Shown piece after piece: positions 16,690 to 25,096 of a stretch of 64,000 nucleotides of DNA. The position numbers and the translations under genes are program-made. Where the stretch lies: NCBI RefSeq assembly GCF_030717955.1, contig NZ_JAUZVY010000002.1:558001-622000 (forward strand), in the 5' to 3' direction. The stretch comes from Alkalimonas delamerensis (lineage in GTDB: Bacteria > Pseudomonadota > Gammaproteobacteria > Enterobacterales > Alteromonadaceae). A model generated the notes under the pieces. It had not been told where the DNA came from and made no database searches. It saw only the letters and a program-made list of their open reading frames with translations. Within the stretch, counting starts at the first letter, position 1; each line of letters opens with the position of its first letter.

Positions 16690-16793
16690 CTTGTCGGAGT
16701 GCCCTGACGGTTGCGAAGCAATCGAAAGAGCTGAGATCGCTGATGCGAGATCCGTGGAACCTGATTCAGGCTAATACCTGCGAAGGGAACAAG
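16690..16793 (+). promoter_or_regulatory. TPP riboswitch (thi-box)
   Basis: The aptamer closes with CTTGT/ACAAG and holds the conserved TPP parts: CGGAGTGCCCTGA, CTGAGATCG, then GGAACCTGATTCAGGCTAAT and ACCTGCGAAGGGAACA. It lies 139 nt before the thiC start. No terminator hairpin with a U-run is visible between them, so control may act on translation, through alternative pairing around CAGGAG at 16921-16926. A possible -10 box TATACT sits at 16676-16681. The 413-nt gap between DUF4282 and thiC holds this leader and no other gene. Confidence 0.95.
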
Positions 16794-16932
16794 ATGCGCT
16801 GCACCGTCCTGCTGGTTGGGATCCCTGCTGCCGCGCCTGGTGTATCCGGCTGTGTCTCAGCCTGCTGCCCCGCCTTTGTTCACCCACTCCAGACAAGCAA
16901 CCTCAACCGATATCGGAACCCAGGAGCTTGCT

Positions 16933-18753
16933 ATGTCAGAGAATTCAAACCCAGTATCCAAGCGCGAACAACGCGCCCGTGCCCAGGCTTACATTCGTCA
17001 GCTGCAAGGCGAAACCTTCCCCAACTCCGTACGGCGGTATTTGCAAGGCGAGCGTCCGGATATCAAAGTCCCGGTGCGATCCATTCAGCTGCATCCCAGT
17101 AAGAACAAAGACGGCAGCCTCGTCGAAAATCCACCGCTGAATGTCTACGATACCTCCGGTCCTTATGGCGATCCGGAGCAAAAACTCGATGTACTGAAGG
17201 GCCTACCGAAGCTAAGACTGGATTGGATCAAAGCGCGGGCGGATGTGGAAGCCTCCCCGCTGCCACCCTATCAGGAGATAGCACTGGATGAATGGCACAC
17301 CGAATTTACCCACCAGCCCCTGCGCGCCAAAGCCGGCAAAACAGTAACCCAGCTCCACTACGCCCGGGCCGGCATCATTACGCCTGAGATGGAGTATATT
17401 GCGCTGCGCGAGAACATGGGCCGCAGCGCTGAAGCGCAAGACGATGGCATGCGCCGCCATACGGGCAACAGCTTTGGCGCCCGCACGCCCAAAGTGATTA
17501 CTGCTGAGTTTGTGCGCGAAGAAGTGGCCGCTGGGCGCGCCATTATTCCGGCCAACATCAATCACCCGGAAGCCGAACCGATGATCATTGGCCGAAACTT
17601 CAAAGTGAAAGTCAACGCCAACATTGGCAATTCCTCGGTCACTTCCAGCATTGAAGAGGAAGTGGAAAAGCTGGTCTGGGCCACCCGTTGGGGTGCCGAT
17701 ACGGTGATGGATCTCTCCACTGGCCGGCGTATTCACCAAACCCGCGACTGGATTTTACGCAACAGCCCAGTGCCGATTGGCACAGTGCCGATTTATCAGG
17801 CGCTGGAAAAAGTCAAAGGCGATGTCAGTCAGCTGAACTGGCAGGTGTTTAAAGACACTCTAGTGGAGCAAGCAGAACAAGGGGTGGATTACTTCACCAT
17901 TCATGCCGGTGTTCTACAGGAGTACGTTGGGCTGACCGCCAGCCGGGTGACAGGCATCGTCTCGCGCGGTGGCGCCATCATGGCGCAGTGGTGCCGCATC
18001 TTTAACCGGCAAAGTTTCTTGTACGAGCACTTCGAAGAAATCTGTCAGCTGTGCGCGGCCTACGACATTTCGTTGTCGCTTGGCGATGGCCTTCGCCCTG
18101 GCAGCATTGCCGATGCCAACGACGAAGCCCAGTTTGCCGAGCTTCGCACCCTGGGTGAGCTGACCAAAATCGCCTGGCGCTACGATGTGCAGGTGATGAT
18201 TGAAGGCCCGGGCCATGTGCCGATGCAACTGATTGAAGAAAACATGACCGAGCAGCTCAAGCACTGCCATGAAGCGCCTTTTTACACCTTAGGGCCGCTG
18301 ACCACCGACATCGCCCCTGGCTACGACCATATTACTTCTGGCATCGGTGCTGCGATGATTGGCTGGTATGGCTGCGCCATGCTCTGCTACGTCACGCCCA
18401 AAGAGCACCTGGGCTTGCCGAATAAAGAAGACGTCAAGCAAGGCTTGATTGCCTACACCATTGCTGCCCATGCCGCTGATTTGGCCAAGGGCCACCCGGC
18501 TGCGCAGCTGCGGGATAATGCCTTGTCCAAAGCCCGTTACGAATTTCGCTGGCTGGATCAGTACAACCTGTCGCTGGATCCCTTCACCGCCAAAGCCTAC
18601 CACGATGAAACGCTTGGGCATGAAGGCGCTGAAACCGATGAGTTTTGTTCGATGTGCGGACCCAAGTTCTGCTCGATGCGGCTGAATCAGCAAATTGCCA
18701 ACGAATCAACAGAGCAAGCTCAGACTGCGGAGTTAAAGGATGCGCAAAACTAA
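16933..18753 (+). CDS. thiC: Phosphomethylpyrimidine synthase ThiC
   Basis: Radical-SAM enzyme that rearranges aminoimidazole ribotide into HMP-phosphate, the pyrimidine half of thiamine. The 606-residue length is normal. The C-terminal cluster motif DEFCSMCGPKFCSM (C-x2-C-x4-C) binds the 4Fe-4S cluster. Internal conserved parts include YARAGIITPEMEYIA, GRNFKVKVNANIGNS and EGPGHVPMQLI. The ATG at 16933 follows CAGGAG. It heads the riboswitch-controlled operon and overlaps thiDE by 14 nt. Confidence 0.97.
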   Translation: MSENSNPVSKREQRARAQAYIRQLQGETFPNSVRRYLQGERPDIKVPVRSIQLHPSKNKDGSLVENPPLNVYDTSGPYGDPEQKLDVLKGLPKLRLDWIKARADVEASPLPPYQEIALDEWHTEFTHQPLRAKAGKTVTQLHYARAGIITPEMEYIALRENMGRSAEAQDDGMRRHTGNSFGARTPKVITAEFVREEVAAGRAIIPANINHPEAEPMIIGRNFKVKVNANIGNSSVTSSIEEEVEKLVWATRWGADTVMDLSTGRRIHQTRDWILRNSPVPIGTVPIYQALEKVKGDVSQLNWQVFKDTLVEQAEQGVDYFTIHAGVLQEYVGLTASRVTGIVSRGGAIMAQWCRIFNRQSFLYEHFEEICQLCAAYDISLSLGDGLRPGSIADANDEAQFAELRTLGELTKIAWRYDVQVMIEGPGHVPMQLIEENMTEQLKHCHEAPFYTLGPLTTDIAPGYDHITSGIGAAMIGWYGCAMLCYVTPKEHLGLPNKEDVKQGLIAYTIAAHAADLAKGHPAAQLRDNALSKARYEFRWLDQYNLSLDPFTAKAYHDETLGHEGAETDEFCSMCGPKFCSMRLNQQIANESTEQAQTAELKDAQN

Positions 18754-20302
18754 CATCGGCCGGCTGCCTGATTTGGGTCTGGCAGCAAGCCCTAATCTGC
18801 GCAGATCCAGCCAGCATAGGCCCATTGTCTGGAGCATTGCAGCATCGGACTCCGGCGGTGGTGCCGGCATTCAGGCCGATGTGCTGACACTGCACGATCT
18901 TGGCTGTCATGGCTGCACCGTGCTCAGCGCCATCACCGCCCAAAATTCGTTGGCGGTAGCGGCGACAGAACCGGTTTCGACCGCCATGTTGCAACAGCAG
19001 TTGACGGCACTGGCTGAGGATCTGCCGCCACAGGCCATCAAGCTGGGCTTACTGCCGGATGCGGCGGGCATTGCGCTTCTGGCCGACTGGTTGCAAGCCT
19101 TCAAGGCAAAGCACTCTGTTCTGGTGGTCGCCGATCCGGTGTTTGGCAGCAGCAGCGGCAGCCAGTGGCATGACGATGCCTTATTGGATGCCTGGCGGGC
19201 GCTACTGCCATCGATTGATGTGCTGACCCCCAACTTACCCGAGCTGGCACTATTGAGCGGCCGTGCCAGCCAACCGCTGGATCAGCAGGTGGCCTTGTTG
19301 CAGGCATTAGGGGGTTCGGCGGTGCTGGTCAAAGGTGGCCATGCCTCGGACAGCAAGCAGGTGACCGATCTGCTTTACCCAGCCGATCCCGACCAGCAAG
19401 TGATTGCCCTTAGCAATCCGCGCCTGGCCAGCCGTCATCAACACGGTACCGGCTGTGTGCTCGCCAGCGCCCTGGCCGCATTTTTAGCCCATCAGTACCC
19501 ACTTGAAGATGCCTTGGTACTGGCGCGGGCCTACTTGCAGCAAAGCCTGGCCCATGGCTATGCCACCGGTCAGGGGCCAGGTGCTCTTGGACACTGCGGT
19601 TGGCCGGTAAAACCCAATTATTTGCCCAGTATTCACAGCAGCCACTGGCCTAAAGCGCCCGCCAACCCTTTTGCCGGTTTGTCGGAGCCCTTGGGGGTTT
19701 ACCCGGTGGTCGATTCCATTGCCTGGCTGGAGCGTCTGGTTCCACTTAAACCCGGCTGCATTCAGCTGCGCATCAAAGCGGCCCCATCCCCCGAGATCAG
19801 TGATGCCATTGCTATGGCGGTGGTGCTGTGCCGTCAGCATCAGGTGCGCCTCTTTATCAATGATCACTGGCAGCTGGCCATTGAACATGGCGCCTATGGT
19901 GTTCATCTAGGCCAGGAAGATCTGCACAGTGCTGATCTGAAGGCCATTCAGCAAGCGGGCCTGCGTCTTGGCCTGTCCAGTCACGGACCTTTTGAACTGA
20001 CGCGGGCACTTCAGCTGCGGCCATCCTACGTTGCTTTGGGCCATGTCTTCCCCACCCAAACCAAACAGATGCCATCGCAGCCTCAGGGGCTGCAACGATT
20101 GGCGCTGTCGGTGCCTTTGTGTGGCGAAACGCCCACAGTGGCCATCGGCGGTATTGGTGCAGAGCACTTTGCCGCAGTTTGCGCCAGCAAAGTGCATGGG
20201 GTCGCCATGGTTTCTGCCATCACGGCCACCGAGCAGCCAGAGCAGCAGTTGCAGCACTTTAAACGACTTTGGGAGCAACACCATGCCTATCACCGTCAAT
20301 GA
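18740..20302 (+). CDS. thiDE: Bifunctional HMP(-P) kinase / thiamine-phosphate synthase (ThiD-ThiE fusion)
   Basis: A 520-residue fusion. The N-terminal ThiD kinase (about 28-285) shows ASDSGGGAGIQADVLT and the C-terminal GTGCVLASALAAFLA, where the catalytic Cys of the GTGC loop sits. The ThiE half (about 310-515) has IQLRIK, FINDHWQLAIEHGAYGVHLG and GHVFPTQTK. The usual GVSTH segment reads GLSSH, a mild deviation. The first 27 residues are an extension without a visible domain. One protein thus phosphorylates HMP-P and couples it to the thiazole. It overlaps thiC by 14 nt and thiS by 20 nt. Confidence 0.93.
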   Translation: MRKTNIGRLPDLGLAASPNLRRSSQHRPIVWSIAASDSGGGAGIQADVLTLHDLGCHGCTVLSAITAQNSLAVAATEPVSTAMLQQQLTALAEDLPPQAIKLGLLPDAAGIALLADWLQAFKAKHSVLVVADPVFGSSSGSQWHDDALLDAWRALLPSIDVLTPNLPELALLSGRASQPLDQQVALLQALGGSAVLVKGGHASDSKQVTDLLYPADPDQQVIALSNPRLASRHQHGTGCVLASALAAFLAHQYPLEDALVLARAYLQQSLAHGYATGQGPGALGHCGWPVKPNYLPSIHSSHWPKAPANPFAGLSEPLGVYPVVDSIAWLERLVPLKPGCIQLRIKAAPSPEISDAIAMAVVLCRQHQVRLFINDHWQLAIEHGAYGVHLGQEDLHSADLKAIQQAGLRLGLSSHGPFELTRALQLRPSYVALGHVFPTQTKQMPSQPQGLQRLALSVPLCGETPTVAIGGIGAEHFAAVCASKVHGVAMVSAITATEQPEQQLQHFKRLWEQHHAYHRQ

Positions 20303-20483
20303 AGCCCCTACCACACTGACCGCCCCTTGCAGCTTGCAGCAACTGGTGGAGACACTCGAGCTCAACCCCAATGGATTGGCGCTGGCCGTGAATCAAAAAA
20401 TCGTGGCCAAAAGCCAGTGGGCAGAAACCCTGCTGACCGAGCACGACGACGTCAGCGCCTTTCAAATTGTGACTGGAGGTTAA
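20283..20483 (+). CDS. thiS: Sulfur carrier protein ThiS
   Basis: A 66-residue ubiquitin-like sulfur carrier. It ends in the required Gly-Gly (FQIVTGG), whose C-terminus is adenylated and thiocarboxylated to deliver sulfur to thiazole synthase. ITVNEAP and LALAVNQKIVAKSQW match the beta-grasp pattern. The start at 20283 overlaps the end of thiDE by 20 nt in another frame, and thiG begins one base after its stop. Its usual activating enzyme ThiF is not in this operon. Confidence 0.92.
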   Translation: MPITVNEAPTTLTAPCSLQQLVETLELNPNGLALAVNQKIVAKSQWAETLLTEHDDVSAFQIVTGG

Positions 20484-20484
20484 G

Positions 20485-21252
20485 ATGCTGACCATCGATG
20501 GTGTGACGCTAAGCAGCCCTTTGCTGCTTGGCACCGGTAAATTTGCCAGTAGCGAGCAGTTGATGGCTGCGGTACAGGCCTCCGGCACCGAGCTGGTGAC
20601 CCTGGCGATGAAGCGGCTGGATTTTGCTGGGCCGACGGATGATATTCTGACACCTCTGCAACAGCTGGGTGTGCGCCTATTGCCCAACACCTCGGGCGCC
20701 AAAACCGCCCGTGAAGCCATTTTTGCCGCCGAGCTGGCGCGTGAAGCACTGGGTACCCACTGGCTGAAGCTGGAAATTCACCCCGATCCTCGTTACTTAT
20801 TGCCCGATCCGATTGAAACCCTGTCTGCGGCTGCCGAGTTGGTCAAGCTGGGCTTTGTGGTCTTGCCTTATTGCCCGGCCGATCCGGTGCTGTGCAAACG
20901 GCTGGAGGATGTAGGCTGCGCCGCCGTGATGCCACTGGGCGCCCCTATTGGCTCCAATCAGGGGCTGCAAACCCTGCCGATGCTGGAAATTATTATTGAG
21001 CAGGCCGGTGTCCCGGTCATTATTGATGCAGGCCTGGGTGCCCCTTCGCATGCCTGTCAGGCACTGGAGCTGGGTGCCAGCGCCGTACTGGTCAATACCG
21101 CCATCGCAAGCGCCAGCGAACCTGTCGCCATGGCTTCAGCCTTTCGCTTGGCTTGTCAGGCCGGTATGGCTGCCCGGCAAGGTGGTCTTGCCGGGCCTTC
21201 AATCGAAGCCAATGCGTCCAGCCCACTGACAGCCTTTTTGGAAACGTTATGA
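20485..21252 (+). CDS. thiG: Thiazole synthase ThiG
   Basis: Builds the thiazole phosphate ring from deoxyxylulose phosphate, dehydroglycine and ThiS-thiocarboxylate. The 255-residue TIM barrel is full length. Lys95 in WLKLEIHPDP is the Schiff-base lysine. Other conserved blocks are LLLGTGKFAS, VRLLPNTSGAKTA, MPLGAPIGSNQGL and VIIDAGLGAPSHA, the last two framing the phosphate site. ATG at 20485 lies one base after the thiS stop. Its TGA overlaps the thiH ATG. Confidence 0.97.
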   Translation: MLTIDGVTLSSPLLLGTGKFASSEQLMAAVQASGTELVTLAMKRLDFAGPTDDILTPLQQLGVRLLPNTSGAKTAREAIFAAELAREALGTHWLKLEIHPDPRYLLPDPIETLSAAAELVKLGFVVLPYCPADPVLCKRLEDVGCAAVMPLGAPIGSNQGLQTLPMLEIIIEQAGVPVIIDAGLGAPSHACQALELGASAVLVNTAIASASEPVAMASAFRLACQAGMAARQGGLAGPSIEANASSPLTAFLETL

Positions 21253-22391
21253 GAGCAGAACCTTCTGAGCATGGCGATTTTTTTCAGCAATGGCAGCAAG
21301 CCTGCTGGCATCAGCATCAGCTGCAAAGCAGCAGCTACCACCGCGAACAGGTGCTGCAGGCACTGAACAAGCCCAAACTGACACTAACGGATTTTCAGGC
21401 GCTGCTGTCACCGGCGGCTGAGCCGCTGTTGCCACAGCTTGCCGCTAAAGCGCAGCAGCTGACCCGGCAACGCTTTGGTCGTACCCAACAGCTGTTTGCA
21501 CCGCTGTATTTATCCAACCTTTGCGCCAACGAGTGCAGTTACTGCGGCTTTTCGATGAGCCAGAAAGTAAAACGCCGGGTACTGACCGCCGATGAAGTGG
21601 AGCGCGAGTGTCTGGCACTGCGACAGTCAGGCATCAACCAGGTGCTGCTGGTCACTGGTGAGCATGAGCGCAAGGTTGGCATAGCTTATTTTCGCCAGAT
21701 GCTGCCTCTGGTACGGCGTCACTTTAGCAGTGTGATGTTGGAAGTTCAGCCTTTGTCCGAAGCCGAGTACCGGGAGCTGCGCCAGCTGGGGGTCGATGCG
21801 GTGATGGTCTATCAGGAAACCTACCAAGAGGCCGCCTACCAGCGCCATCACCTGAAAGGTCAAAAGTCTGATATCAAGTGGCGACTCGATTGCCCGGATC
21901 GGCTGGGTAAGGCCGGCATCGATAAAATTGGCATCGGGGTGCTGTTTGGTCTGGCCGACTGGCGCACCGACGCGACTTTTTTGGCGATGCACTTGCTGTA
22001 CCTGCAGCATCGGTACTGGCAAAGCCGCTACTCGCTGTCGGTCCCCAGGATCCGTCCGTGCAGCGGTGGCATCGAGGTGCCCCACCCGCTCAGCGATAAG
22101 CACCTGGTGCAACTGGTCTGCGCCTTTCGGTTGCTGTCGCCCAGCCTGGAAATCAGTTTATCCACCCGCGAGCGGGCGGAGCTGCGCGATCAACTGGTTC
22201 CCATCGCCATCACCAGCAGCAGCGCCGGCTCCAGCACCCGCCCCGGTGGGTATGCGGTGGATCCCGAAGCGCTCGAGCAATTCAGCATCGACGACAACCG
22301 CAGCCCCAAAGTCTACCAACAACGTTTGCAGCAACTTGGGTTAGCGCCGGTAATGAAAGACTGGGAGCCTTATCTTGGTCGGGAGAGCTAA
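21249..22391 (+). CDS. thiH: 2-iminoacetate synthase ThiH (radical SAM, tyrosine lyase)
   Basis: Cleaves tyrosine to dehydroglycine for ThiG, an oxygen-sensitive route. The presence of ThiH rather than the oxidase ThiO is a real choice of chemistry. The 380-residue protein has the radical-SAM triad Cys92, Cys96, Cys99 (C-ANE-C-SY-C). VYQETYQEAAYQRHHLKG and SVPRIRPC further along are family signatures. The ATG at 21249 overlaps the thiG stop (ATGA), making thiG and thiH translationally coupled. It is the last gene of the operon. Confidence 0.96.
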   Translation: MRAEPSEHGDFFQQWQQACWHQHQLQSSSYHREQVLQALNKPKLTLTDFQALLSPAAEPLLPQLAAKAQQLTRQRFGRTQQLFAPLYLSNLCANECSYCGFSMSQKVKRRVLTADEVERECLALRQSGINQVLLVTGEHERKVGIAYFRQMLPLVRRHFSSVMLEVQPLSEAEYRELRQLGVDAVMVYQETYQEAAYQRHHLKGQKSDIKWRLDCPDRLGKAGIDKIGIGVLFGLADWRTDATFLAMHLLYLQHRYWQSRYSLSVPRIRPCSGGIEVPHPLSDKHLVQLVCAFRLLSPSLEISLSTRERAELRDQLVPIAITSSSAGSSTRPGGYAVDPEALEQFSIDDNRSPKVYQQRLQQLGLAPVMKDWEPYLGRES

Positions 22392-22396
22392 ACAAC

Positions 22397-22418
22397 AAAG
22401 GCACCCTCGGGTGCCTTT
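22397..22418. terminator. Bidirectional terminator between thiH and the DUF2059 gene
   Basis: AAAGGCACCC (22397-22406) pairs perfectly with GGGTGCCTTT (22409-22418) around TC. The A/T ends of the stem can serve both convergent genes. Confidence 0.75.
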
Positions 22419-22442
22419 GGCGCGTTCAGTGGTCAAATAGCA

Positions 22443-22877
22443 TCAGTTGCCAAGATCCAGCCCGGCTTCCTGCAGCATTTGCAACAGCTCAGGTTGGTGC
22501 CGCTGTGCCAGCTCCATGCCAATTTGCGCGCCTTCGGCAAATAATTGTGGCATCAGGTTGACACTTTTCGCACCAACCGGACTTTGGTAAAACTCCACCA
22601 GCTGCTCAATTTCGTCCTTGCTAAAGTGCTTGTTGTACAAAGCCGCCATCGGTTCGCGCATCTGCTCCCAGGTCATGTAGGTACGGGTCCATTCAGCCAA
22701 TACCGCTTCGTACTGAGCCAATACAGGATTGGAGCCAGCCATCATCTGCACCATCTGTTCCTGCATTTGTGACATCTGCTCTTTGCCGCCCATTACATCC
22801 AGCAGTTGATACACAGGTTCCGCTTTTAAAGGTGCACAGCAAAGCAACGCAGCGAGTAATAAAGATTTTTTTAACAT
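22443..22877 (-). CDS. DUF2059 secreted protein
   Basis: A 144-residue exported protein. A signal peptide (1-19, MLKKSLLLAALLCCAPLKA) sets the start at 22877, five codons inside the longest frame. The mature part is helical and Met/Gln-rich, with the DUF2059 pattern YNKHFSKDEIEQLVEFYQSPVGAKSV (about 75-100). Proteins of this family are periplasmic and of unknown role. It is transcribed alone, divergent from upp. Confidence 0.8.
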   Translation of the reverse strand: MLKKSLLLAALLCCAPLKAEPVYQLLDVMGGKEQMSQMQEQMVQMMAGSNPVLAQYEAVLAEWTRTYMTWEQMREPMAALYNKHFSKDEIEQLVEFYQSPVGAKSVNLMPQLFAEGAQIGMELAQRHQPELLQMLQEAGLDLGN

Positions 22878-23024
22878 ACAATTTTCGTCCATCCTTCCAA
22901 AGATTGATTAAACTAACGTAAAGATTGCGCTAAAGCAATTCGCACAAGCTTACCTAAGTTGCAAACTAGAGCAGAGCCATGCTGTGCTAAGCTAAAACTT
23001 ATACTGAATACAGAAGGAGATCGC

Positions 23025-23651
23025 ATGAAGCTGGTTGAAGTGAAGCACCCGCTGATCCAACACAAAATGGGCTTGCTGCGCGCAGCTGATATTAGCACCA
23101 AACAGTTTCGCGAACTGGCCAGGGAAATAGGTAGCTTATTGACCTACGAAGCGACCACCGATTTACCACTGGAGGAAACCAGTATTGAAGGTTGGTGCGG
23201 CACTATTCCGATCCGTCAAATTCAAGGTAAAAAAGTCACCGTAGTGCCTATTTTACGTGCCGGTTTAGGCATGATGGATGGTGTACTCGAGCACTTACCC
23301 AGTGCTCGTATCAGTGTCATTGGTATCTACCGCGACGAAGAAAGCCTGAAGCCTGTCCCCTACTTCCAAAAACTTGCACCCGATATTGAGCAGCGATTGG
23401 CGATTATTGTTGATCCAATGCTGGCCACTGGCGGCTCCATGATTGCCACCATCGATCTGTTAAAACAACAGGGTTGTCAGCACATCAAGGCATTGGTGTT
23501 GGTGGCCGCGCCGGAAGGCATTGCCGCCCTTTCGGCAGCCCATCCTGATATAGAGCTTTATACCGCGGCCGTTGACGTAAAATTGAACGAGCAGGGCTAT
23601 ATTCTGCCAGGGTTGGGCGATGCCGGCGATAAGCTGTTTGGTACCCGCTAA
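23025..23651 (+). CDS. upp: Uracil phosphoribosyltransferase
   Basis: Salvages uracil to UMP using PRPP. The 208-residue length is the same as in E. coli. The PRPP-binding loop VDPMLATGGSMIATI (about 130-144) and the C-terminal uracil-binding end GYILPGLGDAGDKLFGT are present. The ATG at 23025 follows GAAGGAGA; the frame runs 22 codons further upstream without similarity. No uracil permease gene is adjacent, unlike the upp-uraA pair of enterobacteria. Confidence 0.97.
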   Translation: MKLVEVKHPLIQHKMGLLRAADISTKQFRELAREIGSLLTYEATTDLPLEETSIEGWCGTIPIRQIQGKKVTVVPILRAGLGMMDGVLEHLPSARISVIGIYRDEESLKPVPYFQKLAPDIEQRLAIIVDPMLATGGSMIATIDLLKQQGCQHIKALVLVAAPEGIAALSAAHPDIELYTAAVDVKLNEQGYILPGLGDAGDKLFGTR

Positions 23652-23669
23652 GGGCTCCAATCGTAGTCG

Positions 23670-23698
23670 TTGCAACCGGGCGATAAATTGCCTAGAAT
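23670..23698 (+). promoter_or_regulatory. Sigma70-type promoter of the TolC/HlyD/ABC-2 operon
   Basis: TTGCAA (23670-23675), a 17-nt spacer and TAGAAT (23693-23698) lie 30 nt before the start of the TolC-like gene. The export operon therefore seems to have its own promoter, separate from upp. Confidence 0.6.
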
Positions 23699-23728
23699 AA
23701 AATAGAGCTTTTACTCTAAAGGATCGCC

Positions 23729-25087
23729 ATGCGCTGTTCGAACTTCATCACAGCCCGAACTGCCCCAGTGTTGGCTTTGCTGGCAACTCTTGGCAGCCCA
23801 ATCGACGGACACAGCAGCAGCCTGAGCTTTGCCGAGGCGGAGCAGCAGCTGGCCACCAACTGGCAATGGCTGGCACAACAAGCCGATGTTGATGCCTGGC
23901 AGGCACAGCAGCAGGCACTGAACAGCCTGAACCTGCCACAGCTGAGTGTCACCATTGCTGGGATTGCCTATGAAAAAGACGTGCGTTTTGACATCCCGGT
24001 AATCAATCAACCGGCCGAGCTGGATGTTTTTCGTAGCGGCATTCGCTCCCAGCTCAATCTACTGTGGCCACTGTATACCGGTGGCCGAACTCAGGCCGCC
24101 CAACAACAGATTGCTGAGCGGGTAGGTGAAGCCGAAGCCGAGCAACGACTGCAGCAGCAAAAGCTGATCAAGCGTTTATTCGATTTGTATTTTTCCGCTC
24201 AGATGACCCGCCAGGTGGTTCAGGTGCGGCAACAGGCCTTAAGCACTCTGGAACTGCATGTGCATAAAGCCAAACGTTTCGAGCAAGAGGGCCTGATTAC
24301 CGCCCTGCAACGCATGCAAGCAGAAGTCGCCCATGCCGATGCCAGGCGAAGCCTGATAGAAGCACAACACCAGGCGAGCGATGTGCGGGCAGCGCTGGCG
24401 AATTTACTGCAAATACCAATACTGCATTGCCTTAGTACGCCACTGCCGGCCCCAGTGCAACTTGAGCACCCAGCCGATTGGTATCTGCAATTAGCGAAGC
24501 AGCACAACCCGGTGTTTTCGCAGCTCAGCGCCAAAACCGGGCAACTGCAACAGCAACTGCGTATCGAACAAGGCAAGCGACTGCCCGAAGTATTTTTGGT
24601 GGCGAGTTACGACTTAAATCGCTCGGCAACGCCGTTAACCGAGCCAGACTGGAGTATCGGCCTGGGGATGCGCTACCACTTCACCACCCCGATTAACCGC
24701 AGCGCCAGTGCCACTGCGGTGGTAAACCGGCAGCAGCAACTGCAATATACTGAGCAGCAAGCCACTGCAGACATACAGTTGGCAGTTGAAAGCAGCTACC
24801 GCCTGGTGCAACAACAGCAGCAACACTTTGAGCTGCTGCAACAGGATCTGCAACTGGCGCGGGAGCATGCCAGGTTGCAGCAACATGCATTCGCCGAAGG
24901 CATGGCCACCTCACTGGATGTCACCGATGCGCGGTTAAAACAAGCGGCTGCCGAAGTCCAGGCCTTGCAGGCCGCCTTTTTACATGCCAGTGCCCTGGCG
25001 CAATTGGCCCAACTGACCGGCCAGCCAGAGCTGCTTGGCCGCTGGCTACCCACACTGCAGCAACAGCAGCCCTGCTTAGATGATTAA
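23729..25087 (+). CDS. TolC-family outer membrane efflux protein
   Basis: A 452-residue channel subunit. A signal peptide (about 1-27) is followed by two repeated units of long alpha-helical hairpins, rich in Gln and Ala (for example EAEQRLQQQKLIKRLFDLYFSAQ and LVQQQQQHFELLQQ), and short beta segments typical of the barrel (QLNLLWPLYTGGRTQAAQQ). The FAEGMATSLDVTDARLKQA stretch is characteristic of the second OEP repeat. It leads an operon with an HlyD-type adaptor and two ABC-2 permeases, so it should be the outer-membrane exit of that pump. Confidence 0.88.
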   Translation: MRCSNFITARTAPVLALLATLGSPIDGHSSSLSFAEAEQQLATNWQWLAQQADVDAWQAQQQALNSLNLPQLSVTIAGIAYEKDVRFDIPVINQPAELDVFRSGIRSQLNLLWPLYTGGRTQAAQQQIAERVGEAEAEQRLQQQKLIKRLFDLYFSAQMTRQVVQVRQQALSTLELHVHKAKRFEQEGLITALQRMQAEVAHADARRSLIEAQHQASDVRAALANLLQIPILHCLSTPLPAPVQLEHPADWYLQLAKQHNPVFSQLSAKTGQLQQQLRIEQGKRLPEVFLVASYDLNRSATPLTEPDWSIGLGMRYHFTTPINRSASATAVVNRQQQLQYTEQQATADIQLAVESSYRLVQQQQQHFELLQQDLQLAREHARLQQHAFAEGMATSLDVTDARLKQAAAEVQALQAAFLHASALAQLAQLTGQPELLGRWLPTLQQQQPCLDD

Positions 25088-25096
25088 GGAAGTCCC

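Noticed and set aside
17212..17739. 175-residue minus-strand frame inside thiC
   Set aside because: It is fully covered by conserved ThiC sequence. High third-position GC in thiC explains the open antisense frame.
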